A DNA stretch of 64,000 nucleotides from Platerodrilus igneus (taxonomy: Eukaryota > Arthropoda > Insecta > Coleoptera > Lycidae), in the NCBI GenBank assembly GCA_036346225.1, contig JARFIW010001109.1, forward strand, positions 682,001 through 746,000, written 5' to 3'. Made by a program: the position numbers and the translations under genes. The stretch's first letter is position 1; the number at the start of each line of letters is the position of its first letter. Positions 21,381-30,307 of this stretch are shown piece by piece. The notes beneath the pieces are model-generated. The model had not been told where the DNA came from and searched no databases. It saw nothing but the letters and a program-made list of their open reading frames with translations.

Positions 21381-22463
21381 ATGTCAGCAAAAATGAGACT
21401 TAACGAAGCCGAAAGGATTGAAATTTTAATGATGATTGGCGTTGGAGATAGAATTCGAACGCACAAAGAAGTTCGAATTTTATTCAATGAAATTCATCCC
21501 GACCTCCCTCCTATCTCGCAATCAACCATAAGCCGAATTGAAAATGAATTTCGGAATATTGGACACGTACGAGATAAATCTAAAGATGTACGTCCATCAG
21601 CTTTAGGTGAAGATTCAGAATTGGATGTCTTGCTATTTGTGCAGGAAAATCCACATTCAAGCGTTGCGGGAGTCGCTTCACAGTTAAATGCACCAAAGAG
21701 TGCAGTTCATAGATTTCTCCGTAAGCAAAACTTTCACCCTTACAAAGTGCAATTAGTGCAAGAGTTATCAGATGATGATTTTGATAGGCGAGCGCAATTT
21801 TGTGAGACAATGATGGAACTTTGCAATGAAAATATTGGATTGGAAGGAAATATTACGTTTTCTGATGAGGCAACATTTTCTTTAAATGGTACCGTTAATA
21901 AGCAGAATTGCCGTTATAGGGCTGATGAAAATTCGCATTGGATGATGGAAGCAAATACACAATTTCCACAAAAGGTTAATGTTTGGGCGGGGATAGTGAG
22001 TATTAAAGTTATTGGACCATACTTTTTTGAGAGAACACTCAATGGAGAACAATATCTAAATTTTCTCCAATTTGAATTAATTCCGGCTTTAGCGGTACTA
22101 CATTCGAATGCAGAAGATCCTGATTCACCTCATCCCAGTATTTGGCTACATCAAGATGGTGCGCCTCTCCGCTATGCACGTCCAGTACGGGAATATCTTG
22201 ACCAAGTATTTCCTATGAGGTGGATTGGTAGGCGAGGACAAATTGAATGGCCCGCAAGGTCTCCCGACTTAACCCCTTTGGATTATTTAAAATCTAAAGT
22301 GTATCTGAATAGGTCTCAAAACGTAAACGAGTTAAAGCAGAGAATTTGGAATGAAATTCGCTTAATTTCCCCTCAGATAGTAAACAAAGTTCAACAAGAG
22401 TTTGTCTCTAGATTAGGACACTGCCTAGCCGCTAACGGAGAGCAGTTTGAACATTTAATTTAA
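21381..22463 (+). CDS. DD41D (rosa-like) Tc1/mariner-superfamily transposase, 360 aa
   Basis: The ATG at 21381 is the first in frame; ATG at 21393 is an alternative start. Residues ~1-70 form a helix-turn-helix region with SQSTISRIENEF; ~80-125 a second DNA-binding region (SAVHRFLRKQNFHPYK). Catalytic aspartates are D162 (TFSDEATF), D259 (HQDGAP) and D301 (SPDLTPLDY); 41 residues separate the second and third, hence DD41D, the spacing described for rosa-like elements. NVWAGI at ~200 is the usual strand before the second Asp. Directly after D301 the sequence runs YLKSKVY, whereas related insect transposases (including the decayed copy at 23.5 kb) have an extra FVWGW-type segment, so about five residues seem to be missing beside the active site. 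The frame is open but activity is uncertain. Confidence 0.92.
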   Translation: MSAKMRLNEAERIEILMMIGVGDRIRTHKEVRILFNEIHPDLPPISQSTISRIENEFRNIGHVRDKSKDVRPSALGEDSELDVLLFVQENPHSSVAGVASQLNAPKSAVHRFLRKQNFHPYKVQLVQELSDDDFDRRAQFCETMMELCNENIGLEGNITFSDEATFSLNGTVNKQNCRYRADENSHWMMEANTQFPQKVNVWAGIVSIKVIGPYFFERTLNGEQYLNFLQFELIPALAVLHSNAEDPDSPHPSIWLHQDGAPLRYARPVREYLDQVFPMRWIGRRGQIEWPARSPDLTPLDYLKSKVYLNRSQNVNELKQRIWNEIRLISPQIVNKVQQEFVSRLGHCLAANGEQFEHLI

Positions 22464-22494
22464 ATTGGGTTTGTTTTTTATTTAAGTTTTGTTT

Positions 22495-22771
22495 ATTGAA
22501 TAAAACAGTTACTTATCAACCGATTTAGAATTTTTTGTAAAATTTGATTTCTGCATGAAAAATGCTATTAATTGAGGTATCACAAGGGGTACATTGCTAT
22601 TTAAAATTTTTAAGTAGGGGATGCTAGCGCTTAGGGGTTGAAGGGTGGGAGGTAAAAAATTACATAATTAAATGACAATTTAAAAATAAAAATCGACGTG
22701 TCAGAGCTTTTTACTTAGAAATTGTCGATCATCATTTAATCGAATATATCCGTTACTTTTGGGAAGCACTG
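22495..22771. repeat. Right terminal inverted repeat of the DD41D element
   Basis: Reverse complement of the left arm, ending GGGAAGCACTG before the TA duplication. Confidence 0.9.
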
Positions 22772-22824
22772 TATATATATACACACATACATATATATGT
22801 GTGTGTGTGTGTGTATATATATAT
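22772..22824. repeat. (TA)n/(TG)n microsatellite between two transposons
   Basis: Compound TA, CA and TG repeats fill the gap; they seem to have replaced the outermost ~10 bp of the next element's left end. Confidence 0.9.
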
Positions 22825-23264
22825 TTTCAAAATTGCACAGCACTATTTTAAGGGAGTGTTCTTTAGCACAAAATAAACATAAAACTTCTAATAAACGTAT
22901 GCCCTAAAATGTACCCCTATGGAGTTATAACCCCTTTAAGGGGGCTAGGTAAAATTGAGTTTTTTTAATTATCTGAAGAACCACAAAAGGTATTTTATTC
23001 AGATTTTTGTTGCCTACCCATGTTTTTATGCCAAATAAGATAGGCTTATCCATTTTTCGATAATAAGATCAGGAACATCCCATTCGGGGGGGGAACAATC
23101 ACGTTTAATTCTGTAATTTTTTTGTGTGTAAGCTTTTATAAATTATAATGCCAGAATTAGAATCTTTTGACATTTCTGAGTAAAAAAGTCACTCTTGTTT
23201 GAAGGCGATATCTGTAGCCGTTTTCGAGTTAATTGGGGTGAAGCATTCAGGATGCCCTATGATA
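22825..23264. repeat. Left ~440-bp inverted repeat
   Basis: Pairs with 26584-27023; shared blocks include TTCAAAATTGCAC, GGAGTTATAACCCCTTTAAG and GCATTCAGGATGCCCTATGAT. The outer tip is replaced by microsatellite. Confidence 0.9.
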
Positions 23265-23552
23265 CTTTACATACCTACATAGATGTTGAGAGTTGAAAAT
23301 ATTTATTACAATTAAACATTTAAAGTAACTGTTCAAAATGCCCACCATTTGTTGTATGCAGCATCCAGCACGGCGAATCCATTGCTCTCTGGCAAGTTTT
23401 ATAACATCAGGACGATTCTTACCAGTATCAGCAGTCTCCACAATCCGATTCTTTAACTCCTCATGCGTGTAGATAGACTTAGAATAAACTATAGTCTTCA
23501 TCCAACCCCAAACAAAATAATCTAACGGTGTTAGATCGGGAGATTTCTGTAA
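23250..23552 (-). pseudogene. Transposase C-terminal part (third Asp block)
   Basis: Minus-strand frame with SPDLTPLDYFVWGWMKTIVY (third catalytic Asp in PLDY), then HEELKNRIVETAD and a WIRRAGCCIQQ segment before the inverted repeat: the C-terminus of the transposase whose N-terminus lies at 26198. The frame is closed by stops immediately upstream at the insertion point, so the protein cannot be made. Confidence 0.8.
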
Positions 23553-25401
23553 CTACTATTTCTATATTTGATTTTCAATTAATAAATAAATTGCAAGGAA
23601 CGATTTTTAAATAGGATTATTCGTAAATTACTTTCCAACTTATCGAAATGATAAACCGCTGTAATTAATGAGTAGATATGATGACTGCATTCTTTTATTG
23701 GATGTTCCTTATGTTATTAACAAGTTTAGATAATAGTCGATAAGAGGTTATGGTAACAACGATTGAATAGAATCAGATTGGAGAGGAGTTGTAGTTTGTG
23801 TTTTGTTCCGATAATTACGTTAAAAATGCTGTTTCCTTTTTGCTTTGAAAATAGTGTAGTTCTGATGGCGATTGAAATAGTATGTTTTATAGGCGAACGT
23901 GTTTGGTCGACGCACGTGTGTTTTAAGGTCATTGACTGACGGTTTTACTGATACGCGTAGCTTTACTAATTGTTTTTTTGTTGCTTTTCTGTTACAAACA
24001 TTTGAGTAGTTGTAGTTTTGTTCTTGGTTCCTAGATATTAATTACGTAAAAAGTACTGTTTCCTTGTTGCTTTAAAAATAGTGAGAATTAATGCGGGATA
24101 AATTTACTAATTGTGTTTTTAGTTGTCTTTCTTGTGAAATGAAAAGTTGTATATTAACTGTAGCAGCGTAGTTCTGTTTACCATTTGAAGGAAATATGCT
24201 TGATATGTAACGTGTTTGACGTGCTTGTTTACGGAACACGGACGGTTTTAGTGATACGCGTTGCTTTACTAATTGTGTTTTTTGTGGCGTTGTCCTTTTC
24301 TTATTTGAGTAGTTCATACTTTGGATTATCCAAATACTGTTGATACTGTAGTTTCTGAATTTTCTAACCCCAAAGAATCTACAACAGATCTTTACTTACG
24401 CAAATTTCGTTATTTGCGAAATATAACAGATTACCGGTTTACAAAGGTATTGGTTGAAGTTTCTCACTGTTTTTTGGGATGTTTATGAAGATAATAAACA
24501 TTTGGTCCCAGTTGAAATTAAACTAGTGCTACAACATATTTCGAAATTATTGCCTCAGGAAATACAAGTAACAAGAAATTTATCAATGCTACATAGGTCC
24601 GTCGCGTGATAATGCCTGTTGCCAACACCAGTGAAATACGTAGGTGTGATTAGGGTAACGTGTGATAAGTTCCATCAACACCCTCCTAGTAAAGGGTGAA
24701 GTTCTTCGCTAGTGCAGGACCTCGTGAATCCCACACTTCAAATGCGAGGAAGCGTTCCTGAAGTACTTTTTGTAAGTTGAACTATTTCTTACTTGTTATT
24801 ACTTTAAATATCTATCCGTTGTTTTGCCATGTCCTTCGTCGTTCTGATACCTTTTACAATAGACTTGCCTGCTATGAAGAAAAAAAAAGAAAGGAAAAAA
24901 AAACAATCAATACTACTGAATTACTCATATCAATTGTGACTTACCTATTTATCTTTTGTTAACTTTTTGTCTGCTTTATGTTTAATTGGTGTGTGAGGAA
25001 ACGTTTCTGCTACTCCCCAATATTACCTCACTTTGTACTAAAAATTTTTTGTATTGCTTTTACCGTTGTTATATTACATAGTTTATCTAAACAGTTTTTT
25101 TTACATTCTACCAAGTACTGACTAACTTAGACTATGCATGCTGCTATGCTTTTTCTTTATTTCAGGTTTGCAGGACTAATCTTTTTTTATTGCAGGTTTG
25201 CTATTCTAATTTCTTTTATTGCAGGTACTGTTACTAACTCCTTACCGCCGCATACATCATATGTCAGTCTGCTTTCTACAACCCCCCCTACTCTCCGATT
25301 GAGCCCGGTCATTTCTTTGATTTTCTTTGGGTTACGCATGGCTACGAGCCAACGTAACATAAATTTGGCGCCCAACGTGGCTGCCACGAAAAAAAAACGT
25401 A
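23549..25401 (+). mobile_element. LTR-type fragment inserted in the transposase
   Basis: The block replaces about 20 codons between the second- and third-Asp motifs. Near its right end it reads GTAACATAAATTTGGCGCCC followed by AACGTGG (25354-25380), which looks like the end of a 5' LTR followed by a TGGCGCC-type primer-binding site; the element stops ~25 bp later. Inside are degenerate ~300-bp repeats (GATACGCGTAGCTTTACTAATTG at 23950, a near copy at 24253). So it may be a long LTR plus PBS with the rest lost. Flanking GTAAC on both sides could be a target duplication, but the accompanying loss of host sequence makes that doubtful. Confidence 0.45.
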
Positions 25402-26198
25402 ACATAGTCAGTGACAATATGAGAGAAGTGGGCTGGGGCACCGTCATGCATAAACCAAATCCCACATCTATTGGGAATTGGAATATCCTCTAACAGCTCA
25501 TAAAGATTATTTTGCAGAAAATTCAAATAAAACACTCCCGAAAGTCTTCGTGGTAAAAAGAAGGGGCCGATGAGATTGTCACCAAGAAGTCCACACCAGA
25601 CGTTTAAGAAAAATGTATGCTGATAATGATTTGTGACAGTGGTATGGGGTTTTCTTCATCCCAAGTAAGGGTATTGCAAAAATTGGTAATTCCATTTCTT
25701 TTAAAGGTAGATTCATCAGTCACTAGCAAGCGGGTCAAGAACGATGTCGTGTGCATTTTCGAATTAACTACTGCGAAAAATTGGTTCGTTTGATGTAATC
25801 TTGCGGTAACAAATCTTGCACAGATGTCACGTGAAATGGGTCAGTTGCTGCTCGTGCAATGTTTGCCAAACGCTTGTAGATGAAACACCAAAACGAAGAG
25901 ACAATCTTCTAGTGCTAGTGCTAGGAGATAACTGAACAGCATTGAGTATTTGTTCTTCAACATTTACATCTCGTCGAAATCTTTGTCGACCAGCATTTAC
26001 TCATGTAGGTTTTAGCGTGCCAGTTTCCCTAAGACGTGTTTCAATGGATTGAAATGTTTTATGATTTGGTATCCTTCTAGTTGGAAATTGTTCTTGGTAT
26101 CTGCGAACTGCAGCAGCGCCATTTCTCTGTGCTTCACCATAAACTAACAGCATGTCTGTTGGTTCTGCAAATGTGAACAAGTTTGTGGTGTCTCCCAT
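25395..26198 (-). pseudogene. Transposase N-terminal and central part
   Basis: From an ATG at 26198: an N-terminal helix-turn-helix domain (DMLLVYGEAQRNGAAAVRRY, then RRIPNHKTFQSIETRLRETG) of the type called DUF4817 in arthropod transposons; a second HTH (STSTRRLSLRFGVSSTSVW) at about 25930; an ESTFKRNGITNF block with the first-Asp region at about 25720; and YLNFLQNNLYELLEDIP with HDGAPAHFSHI (second Asp) at 25535-25410. At least three stops or shifts precede the insertion at 25401, so the gene was already dying or has since decayed. Confidence 0.8.
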
Positions 26199-26583
26199 GA
26201 TACAACAAATTAAGGTGTCTTCAAAGTACCAATTTACACAAAAACTAACAGAACTAGTAACACATATTAGTATCTTACACAGTGTTTAAACATAACAAAG
26301 GTAATACATAGTAGATACATAATCACCTCTCAAGCAAATAAACGATATGCAACTGTTATAATGTAGAGCTTCTAAGATCCAAGGCTATTTGATTAACATC
26401 ACATTTTGACATTTAGCCTTAGTCTTCAACATCTAAGTAATACATTGATTAATTTGAGACATATGTATAGTTTATACATATGCCAAGTTGTTACAGAGAT
26501 ATTGAAGGCATATGTTTATTAGGTTTATACCTATACATATGGGAAGTTCATATTAAAACTAAACGAATAAGGTATGTATCATA

Positions 26584-27023
26584 GGGCATCCTGAATGCTT
26601 CACCTCAATTAACTCGAAAATGGCTACAAATATCGACTTCAAACAAGAGTGAGTTTTTACTCAGAAATGTCAAAAGATTCTAATTCTGGCATTATAATTT
26701 ATAAAAGCTTACACTCAACAAAATTACAGAATTAAACGTGATTGTTCCACCCCGAATGGGACGCTCCTGATCTTATTATCGAAAAATGGATAAGCCTATC
26801 TTATTTGGCATAAAAACATGGGTAGGCAACAAAAATCTGATTAAAATATCTTTTGTGGTTCTTCAGATAATTAAAAAAACTCAATTTCACCTAGCCCCCT
26901 TAAAGGGGTTATAACTCCATAGGGGTACATTTTAGGGCATACGTTTATTAGAAGTTTTATGTTTATTTTGTGCTAAAGAACACTCCCTTAAAATAGTGCC
27001 GTGCAATTTTGAAACACCCTGCA
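26584..27023. repeat. Right ~440-bp inverted repeat
   Basis: Reverse complement of 22825-23264 with the intact outer tip; followed by TA. Confidence 0.9.
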
Positions 27024-27282
27024 TAGTGAATAAGATGAAATAATAACTTAGACTTTTATGCAAAGCCCAAATGATCATTTCAAATCGAGCTAGTAATTGA
27101 AAGATGGAAAATATAAGGTCTTGGACAGACCTTGAACCTGTATCCTGGTTTTGCCGGAACCATGTGTTTACTAGCTCGATTTTAAATTATCATTTGGGCT
27201 TTGCATAAAAGTCTAAGTTATTATTTCATCTTATTCACTGTAATACTGTAGTATTTATCAACTTACCTTGTGTAATTAACTA

Positions 27283-27286
<4 letters not shown>
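27024..27286. repeat. Foldback (MITE-like) hairpin
   Basis: 27024-27096 and 27169-27241 are near-perfect inverted copies (TAGTGAATAAGATGAAATAA ... CGAGCTAGTAA) around a ~70-bp loop. Beyond the right arm, 27242-27286 is inverted relative to 20899-20940. Together with the left arm at 20899 this suggests that one foldback element was split by the transposons at 20987-27023, though one arm segment is present in an extra copy. Confidence 0.8.

Positions 27287-27357
<71 letters not shown>
27287..27357. repeat. (TA)n microsatellite, longest in the window
   Basis: About 35 TA units. Confidence 0.95.
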
Positions 27358-27360
<3 letters not shown>

Positions 27361-27734
27361 ACAAGTTATTTGCAGTCCATAATAAGAAAATAGTATATAA
27401 AGTAATTAATGAATTAATAAAGCTAATGTTTTGTTAAAGGCTATATAACTACCAGCCCGATTTGTGGCGGTTTTATTTACTTTTGCCATAGTACAGTGAT
27501 TGTTTCGAAATTATATCATTATAATAGCTTCGATTACTTCATAGGGTTCTTGGGAACAGTCCACTCTGATGAGGCTAACAAGCCGAAACCATTGGTCAGT
27601 GGATGTTTCCTCCCCTATGAATTAATAAAGCTAATGTTTTGTTAATGGCTATATAACTACCAGCCCGATTTGTATTTGTCAATGGCTCTTATTATTTTCA
27701 TAAGAGTTTGTATACAGATACATCTTACTTTATA

Positions 27735-27737
<3 letters not shown>
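27358..27737 (+). mobile_element. Hammerhead-ribozyme repeat, locus 1 (retrozyme- or Penelope-LTR-like)
   Basis: A ~60-bp block GAATTAATAAAGCTAATG ... CAGCCCGATTTGT occurs at 27412-27466 and again at 27619-27673, giving a unit of 207 bp; the ribozyme (27538-27621) lies in the first unit. The beginning (27358-27402, ACAAGTTATTTGCAGTCC ...) is an inverted copy of the element's 3' tail as seen at locus 2 (36617-36665). The 3' tail holds a CTCTTAT/ATAAGAG hairpin. No coding capacity. Small, non-coding, tandem, with a type I hammerhead and beside a Penelope-like element: features expected of metazoan retrozymes or Penelope pseudo-LTRs (inference). Confidence 0.75.
27538..27621 (+). ncRNA. Hammerhead ribozyme, type I, all core bases present
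   Basis: Core read directly: CTGATGA (27566-27572), stem II GGCT-AACA-AGCC (27573-27584), GAAA (27585-27588), stem III CC-ATT-GG (27589-27595), TC with predicted cleavage after C27597. Stem I: TCCACT (27560-27565) pairs with AGTGGA (27598-27603); past one bulged G (27559), GGGAACA (27552-27558) pairs with TGTTTCC (27604-27610, one G-U); past a small internal loop, TTCATAGGG (27538-27546) pairs with CCCTATGAA (27613-27621). That is about 22 bp of stem I. The very short stem III is typical of the type I hammerheads reported in Penelope-like elements and metazoan retrozymes, which may cleave best as dimers. Confidence 0.9.

Positions 27738-27777
<40 letters not shown>
27738..27777. repeat. (TA)n microsatellite
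   Basis: About 19 TA units separating the ribozyme repeat from the Penelope-like element. Confidence 0.95.
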
Positions 27778-27779
<2 letters not shown>

Positions 27780-27975
27780 AGATATCTCAACTGGTTAAAT
27801 AATTATTTAATTAATTTTATTATTGGGGAAAGCAGTCAAATTTGATGGATTAATAAAATACTCTTTCAATCATTCAAGCTTTCGATAAATTTATTATCTT
27901 CGTCAGGAATCTAATACATATAAAGTTAATTGTTGAAATAGTAGTTTAACATTACTTACGGTTATGAGTTTTATA

Positions 27976-28512
27976 TATACATATAACTAAGGATATCGAA
28001 AAATTTTAAATGTAAAAAGTATGAAAATTTGAAAGACATTGACATGCATTAACAGTTACTGACTGTGTAAAAATAATTAGTCTGTGCAGGAAAATTTACA
28101 TATCTCAATGCGTTTATAAATATGTATCAAATTGAAATTATAAATAAATTTAAACTAATTTTTGAAAAATTAAAGTGAATGATTATTACTTTTAATAAGG
28201 GATATTAGATAAGAATAAATATTGGCATTTATTGATATTGCAATCATTTCTAAAAATAAACATTTGTGATAATTTGGTTCTCTGAAAATAATTTTAGTGT
28301 CTATAGTTCATGGAATGTCCCGTTTCAATTACATGAGTGGTAAGAGCACAAGAGTTAACTTTCCTCTTACAATCACTTTTGTGTGAAATTATTCTGGCTG
28401 AAAGCCATCTTGCTGTTTGTCCAACATAACAGGTTTGACAATTTTGACAAGGTATTTCATAAACTAAACCAGACTCCTGTAGTTTTTGAGTGTTATCTTT
28501 TACTTTAGAAAA
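27976..28512 (-). repeat. Inverted 5' copy of the Penelope 3' half (endonuclease fragment)
   Basis: Minus-strand reading gives the GIY-YIG core (GLVYEIPCQNCQTCYVGQTA) and the same 3' tail as the right arm. It diverges slightly (for example ALTTH for DLTTH) and goes through the TTAA-containing site uninterrupted, serving as an empty-site control for the piggyBac insertion. Confidence 0.85.
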
Positions 28513-28639
28513 TATTATTACTAACAAAAAATATTACACTCCCTTAGACAAAGACCCCACAAGTACCATTCAACAAAAATCCAACAAAATAATATCAGAT
28601 TTAAAAAAATCGAATAATATAACCCCCGAAGAAGCAAAA

Positions 28640-29500
28640 AATTAACAATTTAGAATGCTACTGCTCCCAAATTTTACGGACTTCCTAAAATACACAAACC
28701 ACACTCACACTTAGACCAATAATTTCATCAACTTAAGCTCCCAATTCCAAAATTGCAGAAATGATTACAAACATACTTACTAATGCATATAACACAGACA
28801 ACATTTATTATGTCAGAGATTCTTTTCAGTTTGCGACTTTTATAAACGAATACCAACTTCCAACAGGTTATGTGTTGATTAGTTTAGATGCTATTTCTCT
28901 CTTCAATAACATTCCTTTTACACTTGTAAAAGATAGTATAGAAAACCATTGGGAAACAATTAAATCTCACTGCAAACTAAGTTATAACAAATTTATTAAT
29001 CTAGTAGAATTTATCTTTAACACAACATACTTTACTTAATAACAATACCTTCTACAAACAAACAATAGGCAGTCCCATGGGATCTACGATATCTCCTGTA
29101 ATTGCACAATACGTTATGGATGACCTATTCAATACATGTATTCCTAAACTAAATTTTCAATTTCCATTTTTCAAGAAATATGTTGATGACTTAATTTGCA
29201 GTATTCCTGAAGGAAGAAGTGACGAAGTACTTCAACTATTCAATGCATACAACACAGGTATACAATTTACTATAGAAACAGAAACCAACAAAAGTATTCC
29301 TTTTTTAGATATGCTAATTACTAGAACAGAAAACAACATCCTTATTACTAGTTGGTATCGAAAACCAATGTCTTCTGGAAGATTTTTAAATTTTCATTCC
29401 TCTCATCCACTGAAAACCAAAATTAACCTTAGTACTAGGAATGAAAAATAGAATTGAACTAATATCACATTCTACACCAAAAAAAACTATAACTTAAACA
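28640..29500 (+). pseudogene. Penelope-type reverse transcriptase, 5'-truncated
   Basis: Frames in order contain KFYGLPKIHK (hallmark motif of Penelope RT), LRPIISS, YVLISLDAISLFNNIP (first catalytic Asp block), GSPMGSTISPVIAQYVMDDL, and the catalytic box FFKKYVDDLICSIPEG (YVDD), then IPFLDMLI and TSWYRKP. Shifts occur near 28650, 29038 and 29445; otherwise codons are well preserved. Copies element RNA into DNA primed at a nick; Penelope RTs are related to telomerase. The N-terminal part of the ORF is missing, so the copy cannot be autonomous. Confidence 0.85.
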
Positions 29501-29756
29501 AATTAAAAAACATACTTATACAAAATTCATACCCTCCAGGATTAATAAATAAATTATTATTCAATAATTCTTCGAAATCAGAATATACAACAAACAATAC
29601 AACAATAAAAAACAACAATAGTAATAACAATTCCATAACACAACCTTTATTTTACACACTTCCATACATACAAAACGTCACAAACAAAATATCTCACATA
29701 TTTAAAGAATTTAAAGATTTAAAAATTTCCAATAAAACTATACTCACTATAAATAA

Positions 29757-30087
29757 GATATTTTCTAAAGTAAAAGATAACACTCAAAAACTACAGGAGT
29801 CTGGTTTAGTTTATGAAATACCTTGTCAGAATTGTCAAACCTGTTATGTTGGACAAACAGCAAGATGGCTTTCAGCCAGAATAATTTTACACAAAAGTGA
29901 TTGTAAGAGGAAAGTTAACTCTTGTGATCTTACCACTCATGTAATTGAAATGGGACATTCCATGAACTATACAGACACTAAAATTATTTTCAGAGGACCA
30001 AATTATCACAAACGTTTATTTTTAGAAATGATTGCAATATCAATAAATGCCAACACACTAAACAAAAAACAGATACACAAAATTTGA
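29757..30087 (+). pseudogene. Penelope GIY-YIG endonuclease domain
   Basis: An open stretch to TGA at 30085-30087 has the GIY-YIG signature as GLVYEIPC ... TCYVGQTARWLSARI with the CxxC pair typical of Penelope (PCQNCQTC), and downstream LTTHVIEMGHSMNYTDTKI and a LEMIAISINANTLNKK end. The domain nicks target DNA to start insertion. It joins the RT part through FYTLPYIQNVTNKI and EFKDLKISNKTI segments in broken frame. Confidence 0.85.
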
Positions 30088-30307
30088 ACAATATTTATTC
30101 TTATCTAATATCCCTTATTAAAAGTAATAATCAGTCACTTTAATTTTTCAAAAATTAGTTTAAATTTATTTATAATTTTAATTTGACACATATTTATAAA
30201 CACATTGAGATATGTAAATTCTCCTGCATAGACTAATTATTTTTACATAGTCAGTAACTGTTAATATATGTCAATGTCTTTCAAATTTTCATACTGTTTA
30301 CATTTAA

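Larger units (their letters stand above)
20987..22771 (+). mobile_element. Complete DD41D Tc1/mariner-type transposon
   Basis: Ends are exact inverted copies CAGTGCTTCCCAAAAGTAAC, each flanked by TA (20985-20986 and 22772-22773), the target duplication of this superfamily. Terminal inverted repeats extend about 280 bp (20987-21265 and 22495-22771) with scattered mismatches. Between them lies a single intronless transposase frame on the plus strand. At 1,785 bp with an open frame this is the best-preserved DNA transposon of the window. It sits inside the foldback arm that starts at 20899. Confidence 0.93.
22825..27023 (-). mobile_element. Larger Tc1/mariner-like element, decayed and interrupted
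   Basis: Long inverted repeats (22825-23264 and 26584-27023, ~440 bp, roughly 95% alike by eye) bracket a minus-strand transposase that begins at 26198 and ends near 23250. The right end reads ACACCCTGCA then TA, i.e. the outer end carries the CAGGGTGT motif common in insect elements of this kind; the left end lacks these bases. A ~1.85-kb foreign block (about 23549-25401) splits the transposase. Confidence 0.85.

Noticed and set aside
23549..25406. GTAAC as a confirmed target-site duplication
   Set aside because: The pentamer occurs a third time at the LTR-like end and host sequence is lost at the junction, so it is not reliable evidence.
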